Positions 48,366-56,133 of a DNA stretch of 64,000 nucleotides are shown here, piece by piece. Below the pieces are notes generated by a model that had not been told where the DNA came from, did not search any database, and was given only the letters and a program-made list of their open reading frames with translations. The DNA is taken from assembly GCA_964501785.1 (NCBI GenBank), contig CAZCUD010000008.1, positions 62,001-126,000 on the forward strand, written 5' to 3'. The position numbers and the translations under genes were made by a program. The DNA is from DATBSK01 sp964501785. GTDB lineage: Bacteria > Actinomycetota > Acidimicrobiia > IMCC26256 > PALSA-555. Positions within the stretch are counted from its first letter, which is position 1, and each line of letters opens with the position of its first letter.

Positions 48366-49277
48366 ATGGCGCGGCTCGTCACGCGCCGCGACCACGCGTC
48401 AGGCGACCCCGCGTGGACGGCGATGGGTGCGGTGTCGTACCTGTTCATCCACCACTTCGTGTCGGCGTTGTACGCGACGCTCGACCCGGCCACGGTCAGG
48501 TTCCTCGAGCGCCAGGCGATGGCCGCTCAGCCGGGACTCGTCGCGGGCCCGTACCCGCGCATCTTCGCGTCGGACGGGTCGATCGGTGAGTTCCGCCCGT
48601 GGGGTGTCCGTGGCGGCGCGACCCTCAACTTCAACGACAAGAGCTGCGCGTTCTGTGGTCTCGGCAACTTCGAGCACCACGACGTGCCCGAGGCGATGGT
48701 CGTGTCGATGGCCGGCGAAGCCGCCTGGGGGATGCACAACGGGTTCCTCGTGCCCAACTTCGCGACGCTCTCGCACAGTGTCGTGTACCCGACGGCGTGC
48801 TGTGGCCGGAACCTCAAGCCCCGTGCCGGTGACGGGTTCGGCCAGATCGGCGCCCTCGCCCGGTACTTCGCGCAGCGGGGCATCTTCGGTGGTCTCGCTG
48901 CGCTCGGTGCCGCACCGTCAAGTCCCCCGGCCGAGACCGTGGAGCCGGTCCCTGCGCCTGCGCCGGTCGACTGGAAGGCCCTCGACCGGTACCTGACCGC
49001 GGTCGCGATCGACGAGCTGCGGAGCCAGGGCGGCGTCGCGTACACGGCGTCGCCGGAGGCGGCGCGCACCTACCGCCGCGAGGTCGAGTGGTGGCAGCAC
49101 GCGCTCAACCTCGGCGTCAAGGCCCGACTCGAAGCCGATGGGAAGTTCGGGATCGCGACGCTCGCGAAGACGATCGACTTCCAGCGGTTCTTCGGGGTCC
49201 GGGATCAGCTCTACGGGCACGGGATCGTCGGGCACGAGACACGCGCCGCGATGATCGACGTGCTCAAGGCGAAGTAG
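48366..49277 (+). CDS. Endolysin: amidase-like domain with peptidoglycan-binding domain
   Basis: 303 residues. The N-terminal catalytic region (about 1-175) includes YLFIHHFVSALYATLDPATV with a His pair, NDKSCAFCGLGNFEHHDVPE and MAGEAAWGMHNG, compatible with a zinc amidase though not a clear textbook match. A Pro-rich linker (SSPPAETVEPVPAPAPVDWK) leads to a C-terminal peptidoglycan-binding module (EWWQHALNLGVKARLEADGK, FGIATLAKTIDFQRFFGV). It would cut the cell wall at lysis. Catalytic class is less certain than the binding domain. Confidence 0.72.
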   Translation: MARLVTRRDHASGDPAWTAMGAVSYLFIHHFVSALYATLDPATVRFLERQAMAAQPGLVAGPYPRIFASDGSIGEFRPWGVRGGATLNFNDKSCAFCGLGNFEHHDVPEAMVVSMAGEAAWGMHNGFLVPNFATLSHSVVYPTACCGRNLKPRAGDGFGQIGALARYFAQRGIFGGLAALGAAPSSPPAETVEPVPAPAPVDWKALDRYLTAVAIDELRSQGGVAYTASPEAARTYRREVEWWQHALNLGVKARLEADGKFGIATLAKTIDFQRFFGVRDQLYGHGIVGHETRAAMIDVLKAK

Positions 49278-49292
49278 GGGGCGGGTCGGCCA

Positions 49293-49511
49293 ATGGCGAA
49301 CGGAGCACTCGAGCCGCGACGTCGGCGGTGGGCGAACCTCGCTCGTGATGCCGTCCTCGACCTGGTGCTCGACGACCTCGACGAGGGCGAGCTCCGGTTC
49401 GAGGCGCTCCGTGAGGAGATGCGTCAGCAGAAGGGCATCCTTCTCGGGGTGCTCATCGCACTCACGACGGCGTCGATCCTCCTGGCGCTGAACATCGGGG
49501 TCGGCCGGTGA
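49293..49511 (+). CDS. Single-span membrane protein, holin candidate
   Basis: 72 residues. A charged N-terminus (LEPRRRRWANLARDAVLDLV, LDDLDEGELRFEALREEMRQ) precedes one strong C-terminal membrane helix (GILLGVLIALTTASILLALN). Size, single helix and place just after the endolysin fit a holin of the C-terminal-anchored kind. GTGA overlap with the next gene. Confidence 0.65.
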   Translation: MANGALEPRRRRWANLARDAVLDLVLDDLDEGELRFEALREEMRQQKGILLGVLIALTTASILLALNIGVGR

Positions 49512-49930
49512 CTCGCTGCGGCCCGTCGACGCGGGCGCTCACGGTCGTTGGCACGATCGCCGCGATCTCGATCCTGCTCGTAGCCGTCGCTGCCATCTGG
49601 CAGACCGACCGGCGTGACGAACGCGCAAGCGCTGACGCCGAGCTCGCGGCCGTGAAGGCCGAGCTCGCCGACGTCCGCGCGCTGCTCGATGACGCAGCCG
49701 TCGGCCGGGCAGAGCTCGAAGCCAAGGTCGACGCCCTGGTCGCGCAGCTCGAGCAGCTGGGCGTCGAGCCGGTCACGCGGTCGGATGTGATCGCAGCGCT
49801 GCCCGCCGCGCCGAACGACACGCCGTCGCCACAGTCGACGCCGGGTGACGAGCGCGCACCGCCCCCACCGGAGACGACGCCCTCCACGAAGCGGGACTGC
49901 ACCGTCGAGGTGCTCGGCCTCTGCGTCTGA
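49508..49930 (+). CDS. Membrane-anchored coiled-coil protein of the lysis cassette
   Basis: 140 residues from GTG at 49508. One N-terminal membrane helix (ALTVVGTIAAISILLVAVAA), then a long coiled coil (RASADAELAAVKAELADVRA, LLDDAAVGRAELEAKVDALV, AQLEQLG), a Pro/Ser/Thr-rich part and a C-terminal CTVEVLGLCV. This topology recalls spanins or lysis-associated scaffold proteins of actinophages. Last late gene, followed by a terminator. Confidence 0.6.
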   Translation: MTRCGPSTRALTVVGTIAAISILLVAVAAIWQTDRRDERASADAELAAVKAELADVRALLDDAAVGRAELEAKVDALVAQLEQLGVEPVTRSDVIAALPAAPNDTPSPQSTPGDERAPPPPETTPSTKRDCTVEVLGLCV

Positions 49931-49953
49931 GAGAGAGCGCCTACCAACGGCAC

Positions 49954-49996
49954 CAGGACCCCCGTCGCGGCCTTCGGGCTCGTGGCGGGGGTCCTG
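49954..49996. terminator. Bidirectional terminator after the lysis genes
   Basis: An 11-bp stem (CAGGACCCCCG at 49954-49964, complement 49986-49996) encloses an inner GGCC-TTCG-GGCT hairpin with a stable TTCG tetraloop. It lies between the rightward late operon and the leftward small membrane gene at 50003, so it can serve both. Confidence 0.75.
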
Positions 49997-50002
49997 TCGC
50001 GT

Positions 50003-50167
50003 CTATGTGCCTTCGGTGGCGATCACCACGCCGACGATGATGCTCGCGACGAACGAGATGAACACGATGAACGCGATGACGGTGACGTGTGATCGGATCG
50101 CGCTCACGTCGGCTTCGATCCGGTAGCGCCAGTCGGCGGTTGCGTCGTCGTCCTCTTCGGCGGTCAT
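50003..50167 (-). CDS. 54-residue membrane protein downstream of integrase
   Basis: 54 residues, ATG at 50165-50167 with GGAGGG about eight bases upstream. A charged N-terminus (TAEEDDDATADWRYRIEADV) precedes one hydrophobic helix (VTVIAFIVFISFVASIIVGV, VIA) and a short tail. It lies 35 bases after the integrase stop on the same strand, so both are probably on one transcript. Function unknown: a small exclusion factor or a membrane-tethered regulator are possible. Confidence 0.65.
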   Translation of the reverse strand: MTAEEDDDATADWRYRIEADVSAIRSHVTVIAFIVFISFVASIIVGVVIATEGT

Positions 50168-50202
50168 AGGTCTGCCCTCCCCCGATCGGTGTGCCGTCGA
50201 GG

Positions 50203-51108
50203 TTAGGCAGCCTGGGTGAGATCGCGCATCCCCGCGACCGCTTCGGCGACCGCTTCACTCGGGAGCTTGGTGTAGATGCGGGTCGACTCGAGCGATTCGT
50301 GTCGGAGCACCTCGGCGGCGACGAGCACGTCCCCCGCGACGCGTCGAACCTCGGTGCCGCACCAGTGCCGGAGCGTGTGCAGCGTGTGAGCGATCCCCTC
50401 GCGATGCAGCCAGCGGTTCGCGACCTGTGAGACGCGCTGCGCGGACGTCGGCCCCTCCGGGCCGGCGCCTCGGTGGGGGAACCACCAACCCCGCTTGGGG
50501 AGCGATCGGATCACGGGCCACAGGGACGGCGCGATGGTGATGTAGCCGGGTGCGCCGCCCTTCTGCTGCGGGATGAAGAGCCGGTCGCCGATCACGTGCT
50601 CGCCCCGGATCGGACCGATCTCGCACGCTCGCAGCCCGCCGTACGCGGCGAGGTGCAGCCACGGCCGTACCCGCTCGGGCGCGAACGCGAGGGCGTACTC
50701 GACCTCCTCGTCGGGCATCGGTCGCGGGCCACCTTTGGGCACCTTCGGGCGCTCCAGGCGCAGCGTCGGGTCGTGGTCGACGAGCTCTTCGAGGATCGCC
50801 CACCGGAAGAACATGCGGAAGTGGGAGACCTCGTGTGCCGTCGCCGACCGGCCGGTCGAGGGTCGGCTCGTGAAGTCCCGGAGCTGGTCGAGGGTCACCT
50901 CCAGGATCGGCGTCGGCGCGATGTGCCGAGCGAGTCGATCGAGGGCGCGCTGTCGTTGGTACACGCTCCCCGGCTGGCGCCCCAGGCGCCGGAGATGCGC
51001 GACGTGCTCCTCGATGGCTGCCTCCACCCGCTCTCCCCCCGCTGCCCCGCCAACGTCCCTGCCTGCCCGTACTGACCCCCGTGCGGGCCGTTGGGTTCCC
51101 GCGAACAT
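50203..51108 (-). CDS. int: Tyrosine integrase
   Basis: 301 residues. The N-terminal SAM-like domain (about 28-115: EEHVAHLRRLGRQPGSVYQR, LRDFTSRPSTGRSATAHEVS) precedes the catalytic domain. Numbering from 51108, the catalytic set is R160 (GGLRACEI), K183, H244-x-x-R247 (HTLRH), H270 (LRHESLES) and nucleophile Y279 (TRIYTKLP), so it is intact. It recombines attP with tRNA-Lys. A GTG at residue 28 has a better ribosome-binding site and is a possible real start. It ends TQAA, a C-terminus that could act as an ssrA-like degradation signal. Lies next to attR with its N-terminus toward it. Confidence 0.93.
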   Translation of the reverse strand: MFAGTQRPARGSVRAGRDVGGAAGGERVEAAIEEHVAHLRRLGRQPGSVYQRQRALDRLARHIAPTPILEVTLDQLRDFTSRPSTGRSATAHEVSHFRMFFRWAILEELVDHDPTLRLERPKVPKGGPRPMPDEEVEYALAFAPERVRPWLHLAAYGGLRACEIGPIRGEHVIGDRLFIPQQKGGAPGYITIAPSLWPVIRSLPKRGWWFPHRGAGPEGPTSAQRVSQVANRWLHREGIAHTLHTLRHWCGTEVRRVAGDVLVAAEVLRHESLESTRIYTKLPSEAVAEAVAGMRDLTQAA

Positions 51109-51126
51109 GGATGCTTGGGGGACGGG

Positions 51127-51342
51127 TCAGGCCGCGGGCGGGTAGGGCTCGGCGTCGTCGTCGATCAGGTCCTCGTCGAGGACGACACCCGTCACCTGGC
51201 CCGTGACGCGATAGGCGCCCCGGGCGGTCGACGACAGCCGCTCGACGCACCACGAGCTCGACCGGAGCCCGAGGGTGCCGCCGAGGTCACGGTCCAGCGC
51301 CCGCACGATCCGCGCGACGGCCGGGAGCTCCTCGAACATCAC
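51127..51342 (-). CDS. Small protein between attR and integrase, excisionase candidate
   Basis: 71 residues. Contains FEELPAVARIVRALDRDLGG, SSSWCVERLSSTARGAYRVT and GQVTGVVLDEDLIDDDAEPY. No clear HTH is seen, so the excisionase role is a guess from position. The GTG (51340-51342) would overlap the repressor's viral-form TGA as GTGA in the circular phage, showing that the gene is normally coupled to the repressor and int. In the prophage only 25 bp separate it from the core. Confidence 0.65.
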   Translation of the reverse strand: MMFEELPAVARIVRALDRDLGGTLGLRSSSWCVERLSSTARGAYRVTGQVTGVVLDEDLIDDDAEPYPPAA

Positions 51343-51367
51343 GCCGCCCGCGAGTAGGGGTACGCAG

Positions 51368-51405
51368 AATCACTAGGTTCAGGGTTCGAGTCCCTGGGGG
51401 CGTAC
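51368..51405 (+). repeat. attR, 38-bp attachment core
   Basis: Exact copy of 10809-10846. After it comes host DNA starting with C, so the junction reads A-C-C-A: the discriminator and an encoded CCA of the original tRNA-Lys gene. The stretch is a tRNA fragment only and cannot fold as a tRNA. Confidence 0.96.
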
Positions 51406-51418
51406 CAACCCTTGCGTC

Positions 51419-51448
51419 GTCATCCCGTGCGTGGTCATCCCGTGCGTG
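51419..51448 (+). repeat. Tandem 15-bp direct repeat just outside attR
   Basis: GTCATCCCGTGCGTG occurs twice in tandem (51419-51433 and 51434-51448), followed by a partial third copy (GTCATC). It is host DNA downstream of the original tRNA-Lys. No gene or known element is seen in it. Confidence 0.6.
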
Positions 51449-51449
51449 G

Positions 51450-51539
51450 TCATCGACTGTGCTGGCGCACGAGGCGCCACACGAGGGCGGCACCGAAGGC
51501 GACCACCAGGAAGGCGAGGAACGGCGGCGAGATGAGCAT
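51450..51539 (-). CDS. Possible 29-residue membrane peptide
   Basis: A 29-codon frame from ATG at 51537-51539: LISPPFLAFLVVAFGAALVW then RLVRQHSR, one membrane helix with a basic end. The ribosome-binding site is weak and no support beyond composition exists. It is divergent from the SDR gene. Could be spurious. Confidence 0.3.
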   Translation of the reverse strand: MLISPPFLAFLVVAFGAALVWRLVRQHSR

Positions 51540-51564
51540 CCCGCCGCAACCTACGCTCACCGCC

Positions 51565-52341
51565 GTGCCCGCCCTCGACCCGCTCGCCGCGTTCCGGCTC
51601 GACGGTCGCGTCGCGATCGTCACCGGGGCGAGCTCGGGCCTCGGCGCGCGCTTCGCACGGGTCCTCGACGCGGCGGGAGCCCGGGTGGTGCTGGCCGCGC
51701 GACGGATCGACCGGCTGGAAGAGCTCGCGACGGCGTTGGACGGGGCGCTGGCCGTGGAGTGCGACCTGAACGAGCCGTCGGCGCCCGCGTCGTTGGTCGA
51801 CGCGGCGGTCGACGAGTACGGCCGGGTCGACGTGGTCGTGAACAACGCCGGACTCGGCGAGCCGCAGCCGGCGCTCGAGCAGCACGACGATCTGTTCCGG
51901 CGCGAGCTCGAGGTGAACCTGATCGCGCCGTTCGAGCTTGCACGCTGCGCCGCCCGGTCGATGGTCGACGAAGGCAGTGGCGGCTCGATCGTCAACGTCG
52001 CGTCGATCTGGGGCATGGTCGGCGTCGGGCAGATCCCCGACGCGGGGTACGCCGCGTCGAAGGGCGGCTTGGTCAACCTGACTCGCGAGCTCGCGGCGCA
52101 ATGGGCCCGCAAGGGTGTCCGGGTCAATACGCTCGCGCCCGGGTGGTTCCGCAGCGAGATGACGGAGGAGCGGATGTTCCAGGACGAGCGGGCGTCGAAG
52201 TGGATGCGCCAGCGCACCCCGATGGGGCGCGGCGGCGACGAGCACGAGCTCGATGGCGCGCTCTTGTACCTCGCCTCCGACGCGAGCAGCTTCGTGACCG
52301 GCGCGGTGCTGCCGGTCGACGGTGGTTGGACGGCGATCTGA
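51565..52341 (+). CDS. SDR-family oxidoreductase
   Basis: 258 residues from GTG at 51565. Cofactor motif TGASSGLG (near 21-28), VVNNAG, Ser in NVASIWG, YAASK and the end YLASDASSFVTGAVLPVDGG make a complete classical SDR of the FabG/gluconate dehydrogenase type. Substrate unknown. Similar in C-terminus to the SDR at 6523. Its TGA overlaps the next gene's ATG (TGATG). Confidence 0.88.
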   Translation: MPALDPLAAFRLDGRVAIVTGASSGLGARFARVLDAAGARVVLAARRIDRLEELATALDGALAVECDLNEPSAPASLVDAAVDEYGRVDVVVNNAGLGEPQPALEQHDDLFRRELEVNLIAPFELARCAARSMVDEGSGGSIVNVASIWGMVGVGQIPDAGYAASKGGLVNLTRELAAQWARKGVRVNTLAPGWFRSEMTEERMFQDERASKWMRQRTPMGRGGDEHELDGALLYLASDASSFVTGAVLPVDGGWTAI

Positions 52342-52961
52342 TGATCCACCGTCGCATGCGTGTCGTCGGCGTGCTGCTCTGTGGTGCCCTCGTGCTCGGC
52401 GCGTGCAGCGTCGAGGTCGACACCGCGGGCGAGTCGAACGACCCGGGCAGCGAGAGCCATCTCGACGACGGGCCCGTCGACCTCCTGCGCGGTCCCCGAG
52501 CGACGACCCGTGCCCTCGCGTCGGTCGAGGAGGCAGTCGGCGCGTCGCCGGCCCGCGTGCGCGACGTGCTCGTGTACCCGGAGTTCCTCGACGTCGAGGT
52601 GCAGGATCCCGCACTGCCGGAGCACATCGACGAGTACGGCTACCGCGACGGTCAGATCGAGCCACCCGAGGCCGTGCTGCTCACCGGTTCGCAGGAGGAG
52701 GTCGAGGCGTCGCTCTTCCCCACCACCGCGGTCGACTGGGACGAGCTCCCAGAGATGGTCCGACGGGTCGAACGCGCCGCTCGCCGCGCGAAGCCGTTGC
52801 GCATCGAGGACGCCCGGGTCAACTACGTCATCGTCAACCGATCGACGTCGAGCGAGGACGACGGCCGGGTGGAGATCACCGCGTACATCGGAGGTCCGCG
52901 CCGCAGCGGCAACGCCGAGCTGACCGCGAGCGGCGAGATCGTGTCGCTCACCGTCAACTGA
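52341..52961 (+). CDS. Lipoprotein of unknown function
   Basis: 206 residues. N-terminus RRMRVVGVLLCGALVLGACS is a lipoprotein signal with lipobox LGAC (Cys at about residue 22). The mature protein is acidic and beta-rich (RVRDVLVYPEFLDVEVQDPA, VNYVIVNRSTSS, RVEITAYIGGPRRSGNAELT). No family recognised. Co-transcribed with the SDR gene by overlap. Expected on the outer face of the membrane. Confidence 0.72.
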   Translation: MIHRRMRVVGVLLCGALVLGACSVEVDTAGESNDPGSESHLDDGPVDLLRGPRATTRALASVEEAVGASPARVRDVLVYPEFLDVEVQDPALPEHIDEYGYRDGQIEPPEAVLLTGSQEEVEASLFPTTAVDWDELPEMVRRVERAARRAKPLRIEDARVNYVIVNRSTSSEDDGRVEITAYIGGPRRSGNAELTASGEIVSLTVN

Positions 52962-52989
52962 CTCCGGCGTCGCCCGGCCGGCCTCGGGG

Positions 52990-53072
52990 TGCGAGCGGAG
53001 GGAGTCGAACCCTCATGCCCCGAAGGGCACCGGGACCTAAACCCGGCGCGTCTGCCGTTCCGCCACGCTCGC
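52990..53072 (-). tRNA. tRNA-Leu(TAG)
   Basis: 83 bases on the minus strand. Acceptor GCGAGCG (53072-53066) pairs with CGCTCGC (52997-52991), discriminator A at 52990. The long variable arm of class II tRNAs is present, and loop TTTAGGT gives anticodon TAG. No CCA encoded. Confidence 0.95.
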
Positions 53073-53109
53073 GACGCTCGACGCAGTCTCGCGCCGGGAG
53101 GCGTGCCTG

Positions 53110-53463
53110 CTACTTCTTCTTCTTCTTGCGGCGGAAGCGACGCTTCGACTGCTTGTTGTCGAGGTCGGCGATGATCTCGGGCGCGGCGGAGTTGACGATC
53201 TCCTCGGCCTCGTCGAGCAGGGCGGCGACGTCCGAGCCCTCCGGCTCGGGCTCGGGCCGCTGCAACCCCTGCTGGAGGCTTCCGAGCTGCCAACCGGCGT
53301 CGATCCGGCGCTTCTCGAAGCCCACACAGTCGTCGGGGCAGCGCCACGGGGCCTCGGGGGCCAGGTCGAGGCGGCACTTCCGCACGACCTCGCCCGAGGT
53401 GTAGGTCCGGCTCTCGTAGTGGCGACAGTCCGTCCGCATCGGCACTGTGGCATTTTGTCTCAT
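53110..53463 (-). CDS. Small Cys-containing protein with Lys-rich end
   Basis: 117 residues. Four Cys lie in the first half (DCRHYESRTY ... RKCRLDLAPEAP ... RCPDDCVGFEKR), a likely metal site. The C-terminus is acidic and then very basic (RRFRRKKKKK). ATG at 53461-53463 follows GAGGGCGAG; an ATG at 53439 is also possible. Divergent from the diguanylate cyclase gene. Function unknown. Confidence 0.65.
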   Translation of the reverse strand: MRQNATVPMRTDCRHYESRTYTSGEVVRKCRLDLAPEAPWRCPDDCVGFEKRRIDAGWQLGSLQQGLQRPEPEPEGSDVAALLDEAEEIVNSAAPEIIADLDNKQSKRRFRRKKKKK

Positions 53464-53527
53464 CTCGCCCTCAGGGCCGGCTCGCCCGGCGCCGACAGAC
53501 ATTGAGGGCCCGGGAGGCCACGATCAG

Positions 53528-55558
53528 ATGACGGCGCAGTACGAACGCCCGCAGGGCGTCCCCCAGCACTTCCAGGACGCGTACATGCACGCGCCCGTGG
53601 GGCGCGCCTCGCTCACCGCGGACGGGCATGTCGCTCGGGCCAACTACGCCTTCGCCGAGTACCTGGGAAGGTCGCACGTCGACCTCGACGGTGCCCACAT
53701 CTCCGATCTCCTCCCTGCGCTCACGACAGCGACCGGTGAGACGACGATCGAGACCGAGACCGAGATCGATCACCGCAGCGGCGAGACCCGGCGCCTCCGC
53801 CTCACGGTCGCGCCGATGCGGGGCGACGACGGGCAGGTCGTCGGCTACGACCTCTACGCCGCCGACATCACGCAGCTGCGCGCCGCCGAAGCCGAGGTCC
53901 GACGCGCGGAGCAGGAGTACCGAGCGCTCATCGCGTACTCGTCCGACATCATCACCGTGCTGGACGCCGACGGCACCTGGCGCTCGTCGAGCGAGGCCGG
54001 CACCCGTCTGTTGGGGTGGCCGAAGGGCTACGACCCTCCGGGCGGGGTCTTCTCCGTGGTGCACCCCGACGACCTCGAGCTCGCGCAGCAGGCGTTCGAG
54101 GAGATCCTCGCCGGGACCCGCACGCCCGACGATCCGCTCGTCCTGCGCGCTCGTACGACCGACGGGCGGTACCTCCACTTCGAGACGGTGGCGCGCAACC
54201 TCCTGCACGACCCGGCGGTTCGCGGGATCGTCGTGACCGCGCGCGACGTCACGGCGCGCGTCGAGGCAGGGGAGGCCCTGGAGGTCCAGAACGCCCGGTT
54301 CGCCTCTCTGGTCGAGCGCTCCACCGACGTCGTCACCGTCGTCCAGGAGAAGGAAGGCGGGTCGCACATCACGTGGGCGAGCCCCTCCATCGAGCGCGTG
54401 CTCGGGTATCGGCCCGAAGAGCTCGTGGGGACCGACCCGCTGGCGCTCATCCACCCCGACGACGTCGAGCGCATGTTCACGGCGTCGGCCGACTCGGTGA
54501 TCTCGGGTCGCACGGCGCTCGTCGAGTACCGAGCCATCGCCAAGGACGGGTCGACGCGCCTCTTCGAGGCGATCACGAGCGACCTGCGCGACGACCCCAA
54601 CGTGCGGGGGTTCGTCACGAATGCCCGCGACATCTCCGATCGCCGCGCCGCCGAGCGTCAGGCGGAGCAGCTCACCGAGGTGCTCGAGATGTCGATCGAG
54701 GTCGTCGTGCTGTCGACGCAAGCCGGTGACATCGTGTGGGCGAACCAGCGTGCCCGCGAGTTCCTCGGGCTCGGCGGGAGCCACCACGTCAGCGAGCTCT
54801 CGAGCGTCGAGTCGCGGGAGAAGCTGCGCGACGTCGTCATGCCCTTCGTGCGTCGCCATGGCGTCTGGACGGGCGAGCTGACGCTGCGCACGACCGCCGG
54901 TGACGAGGTGCCGGTGATCGCAACCGTGCAGGGGCACCGCGAGCAGGGTGAGATCGTGCTCGTGTCGACGATCGCGCACGACATCACCGAGCTCAAGGCC
55001 GCCCAGAACCGGCTCCAGTACGAAGCGACGCACGATCCGCTCACGGCGTTGCCGAACCGCGGGATGCTCCACGAGGTCGGCGAGCAGGCGCTCGGCCGCG
55101 CCGCACGGAGCGGCTCCACGACCGCGGTGCTCTTCCTCGACCTCGACCACTTCAAGGCGATCAACGACACGCTCGGGCACGATGCCGGCGACCGGGTCCT
55201 GATCGAGCTCGCTCGCCGACTGCGGGTGGGAGTGCGCACCGGTGACCTGGTCGCGCGCCTCGGCGGCGACGAGTTCTGCGTGCTGTGCGAGAACGTCGAG
55301 GACGAGCGCGAGGTGCTCGACCTCGGGCAACGCATCTGCGACGTCGTCTCGATCCCCCTCTCGGTGCACGGTCGGGAGGTGAAGATCGGCACCTCGATCG
55401 GCGTCGCCCTCGACGTCGGCGGCAACGCGAGCATGGGCACGCTGCTGCGCAACGCCGACGTGGCGCTCTATCGAGCCAAGCGCGCCGGAGGCTCCAACGT
55501 CGCGGTGTTCGACGAGGCGTCGATGGACGTGGACGCCAGGGACGAGTCGATCAGCTGA
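53528..55558 (+). CDS. Multi-PAS diguanylate cyclase
   Basis: 676 residues. Four PAS-type sensor domains are visible (about 15-125, 135-255, 260-385 and 390-505), each ending in a PAC-like block (GYDLYAADITQL, GIVVTARDVTAR, GFVTNARDISDR, VSTIAHDITEL). The C-terminal GGDEF domain (about 515-670) has DPLTALPNR, FLDLDHFKAINDTLGHDAGD and intact GGDEF near residue 578, with RTGD (inhibitory I-site) five residues before. No EAL domain and no membrane segment, so it is a cytoplasmic c-di-GMP synthase sensing unknown signals. It shares design with the enzyme at 4743. Confidence 0.9.
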   Translation: MTAQYERPQGVPQHFQDAYMHAPVGRASLTADGHVARANYAFAEYLGRSHVDLDGAHISDLLPALTTATGETTIETETEIDHRSGETRRLRLTVAPMRGDDGQVVGYDLYAADITQLRAAEAEVRRAEQEYRALIAYSSDIITVLDADGTWRSSSEAGTRLLGWPKGYDPPGGVFSVVHPDDLELAQQAFEEILAGTRTPDDPLVLRARTTDGRYLHFETVARNLLHDPAVRGIVVTARDVTARVEAGEALEVQNARFASLVERSTDVVTVVQEKEGGSHITWASPSIERVLGYRPEELVGTDPLALIHPDDVERMFTASADSVISGRTALVEYRAIAKDGSTRLFEAITSDLRDDPNVRGFVTNARDISDRRAAERQAEQLTEVLEMSIEVVVLSTQAGDIVWANQRAREFLGLGGSHHVSELSSVESREKLRDVVMPFVRRHGVWTGELTLRTTAGDEVPVIATVQGHREQGEIVLVSTIAHDITELKAAQNRLQYEATHDPLTALPNRGMLHEVGEQALGRAARSGSTTAVLFLDLDHFKAINDTLGHDAGDRVLIELARRLRVGVRTGDLVARLGGDEFCVLCENVEDEREVLDLGQRICDVVSIPLSVHGREVKIGTSIGVALDVGGNASMGTLLRNADVALYRAKRAGGSNVAVFDEASMDVDARDESIS

Positions 55559-56108
55559 TCCAGCCGTCGGCCTGCGCAAGCAGGTGCCGGCTGACCGCCA
55601 GGCAGCGATCGAGGAGCTCGCACGAGACGGCGTCCCCCTCTCGCAGCCGCAGGAGCGAGACACGTTGGTGGGCGATGACGCGCAGCGACCGCTCCGGGGC
55701 ATCCGTCGCGGCAGGGATGGAGTCGATGGCCGACACCTCGAGCGGGAGCTCGGGCCCGCCCACGCCGGCGAGCTCGGTGGCGACGACGAGGAGGTCGGGA
55801 CCCGCGGGCAGCGGGGGCAGCCCCCAGGTGAAGTTCAGCGGGAAGTGGTACTCGTCGGGCGGGTCGTCGCCCTCGGGCATCATCATCACGACGTCCTCGA
55901 ACCCGAGCAGCACCCGCGGATCGATCTCGAGCGAGAGGTAGAGATCGACGGGACCTTCGCACCCCTCCTCGGGGTGCACGTCGACCTCCCACGTCTGGCG
56001 CAGCGAGTAGCTCTCGACGAAGTGGCGCTCGTCGTGGACGTGGAAGCCGTGCTCGACCGCGTGGTCCTTCAGGTCGGCCACGAAGCCGGCGACGTCGATC
56101 ACTGCCAT
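55551..56108 (-). CDS. Conserved hypothetical protein
   Basis: 185 residues. Alpha/beta pattern: FVADLKDHAVEHGFHVHDER, VDLYLSLEIDPRVLLGFEDV, YHFPLNFTWGLPPLPAGPDL and C-terminal helical region (ERSLRVIAHQRVSLLRLREG). ATG at 56106-56108 follows GGAG; a TTG 18 bases upstream is less likely. The 3' end runs slightly into the end of the cyclase gene (convergent). No family recognised. Last gene of the murI-rph-rdgB run. Confidence 0.65.
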   Translation of the reverse strand: MAVIDVAGFVADLKDHAVEHGFHVHDERHFVESYSLRQTWEVDVHPEEGCEGPVDLYLSLEIDPRVLLGFEDVVMMMPEGDDPPDEYHFPLNFTWGLPPLPAGPDLLVVATELAGVGGPELPLEVSAIDSIPAATDAPERSLRVIAHQRVSLLRLREGDAVSCELLDRCLAVSRHLLAQADGWIS

Positions 56109-56133
56109 CGGCAGGTCTCCAGGCAAGACGGGT

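Larger units (their letters stand above)
10809..51405. mobile_element. Complete temperate tailed-phage (siphovirus-type) prophage
   Basis: The element is bounded by the two 38-bp cores and is about 40.6 kb long. It has every module needed for a temperate phage: immunity, replication, terminase and portal, capsid, connector, tail with an 878-residue tape measure, lysis, and a tyrosine integrase next to attR. A tape measure of that length with no contractile sheath gene points to a non-contractile tail of roughly 130 nm (rule of thumb 1.5 Å per residue). No gene is visibly broken, so it may be inducible. Gene order matches actinobacteriophages. Confidence 0.95.

Noticed and set aside
51368..51405. 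A second tRNA-Lys gene at attR
   Set aside because: Only the 3' half of the tRNA is present; the 5' half and D-arm are missing.
51419..51448. Possible CRISPR or integron-like repeats outside attR
   Set aside because: Only two full tandem copies of 15 bp with no spacers; a simple tandem duplication. No CRISPR array was seen anywhere in the window.
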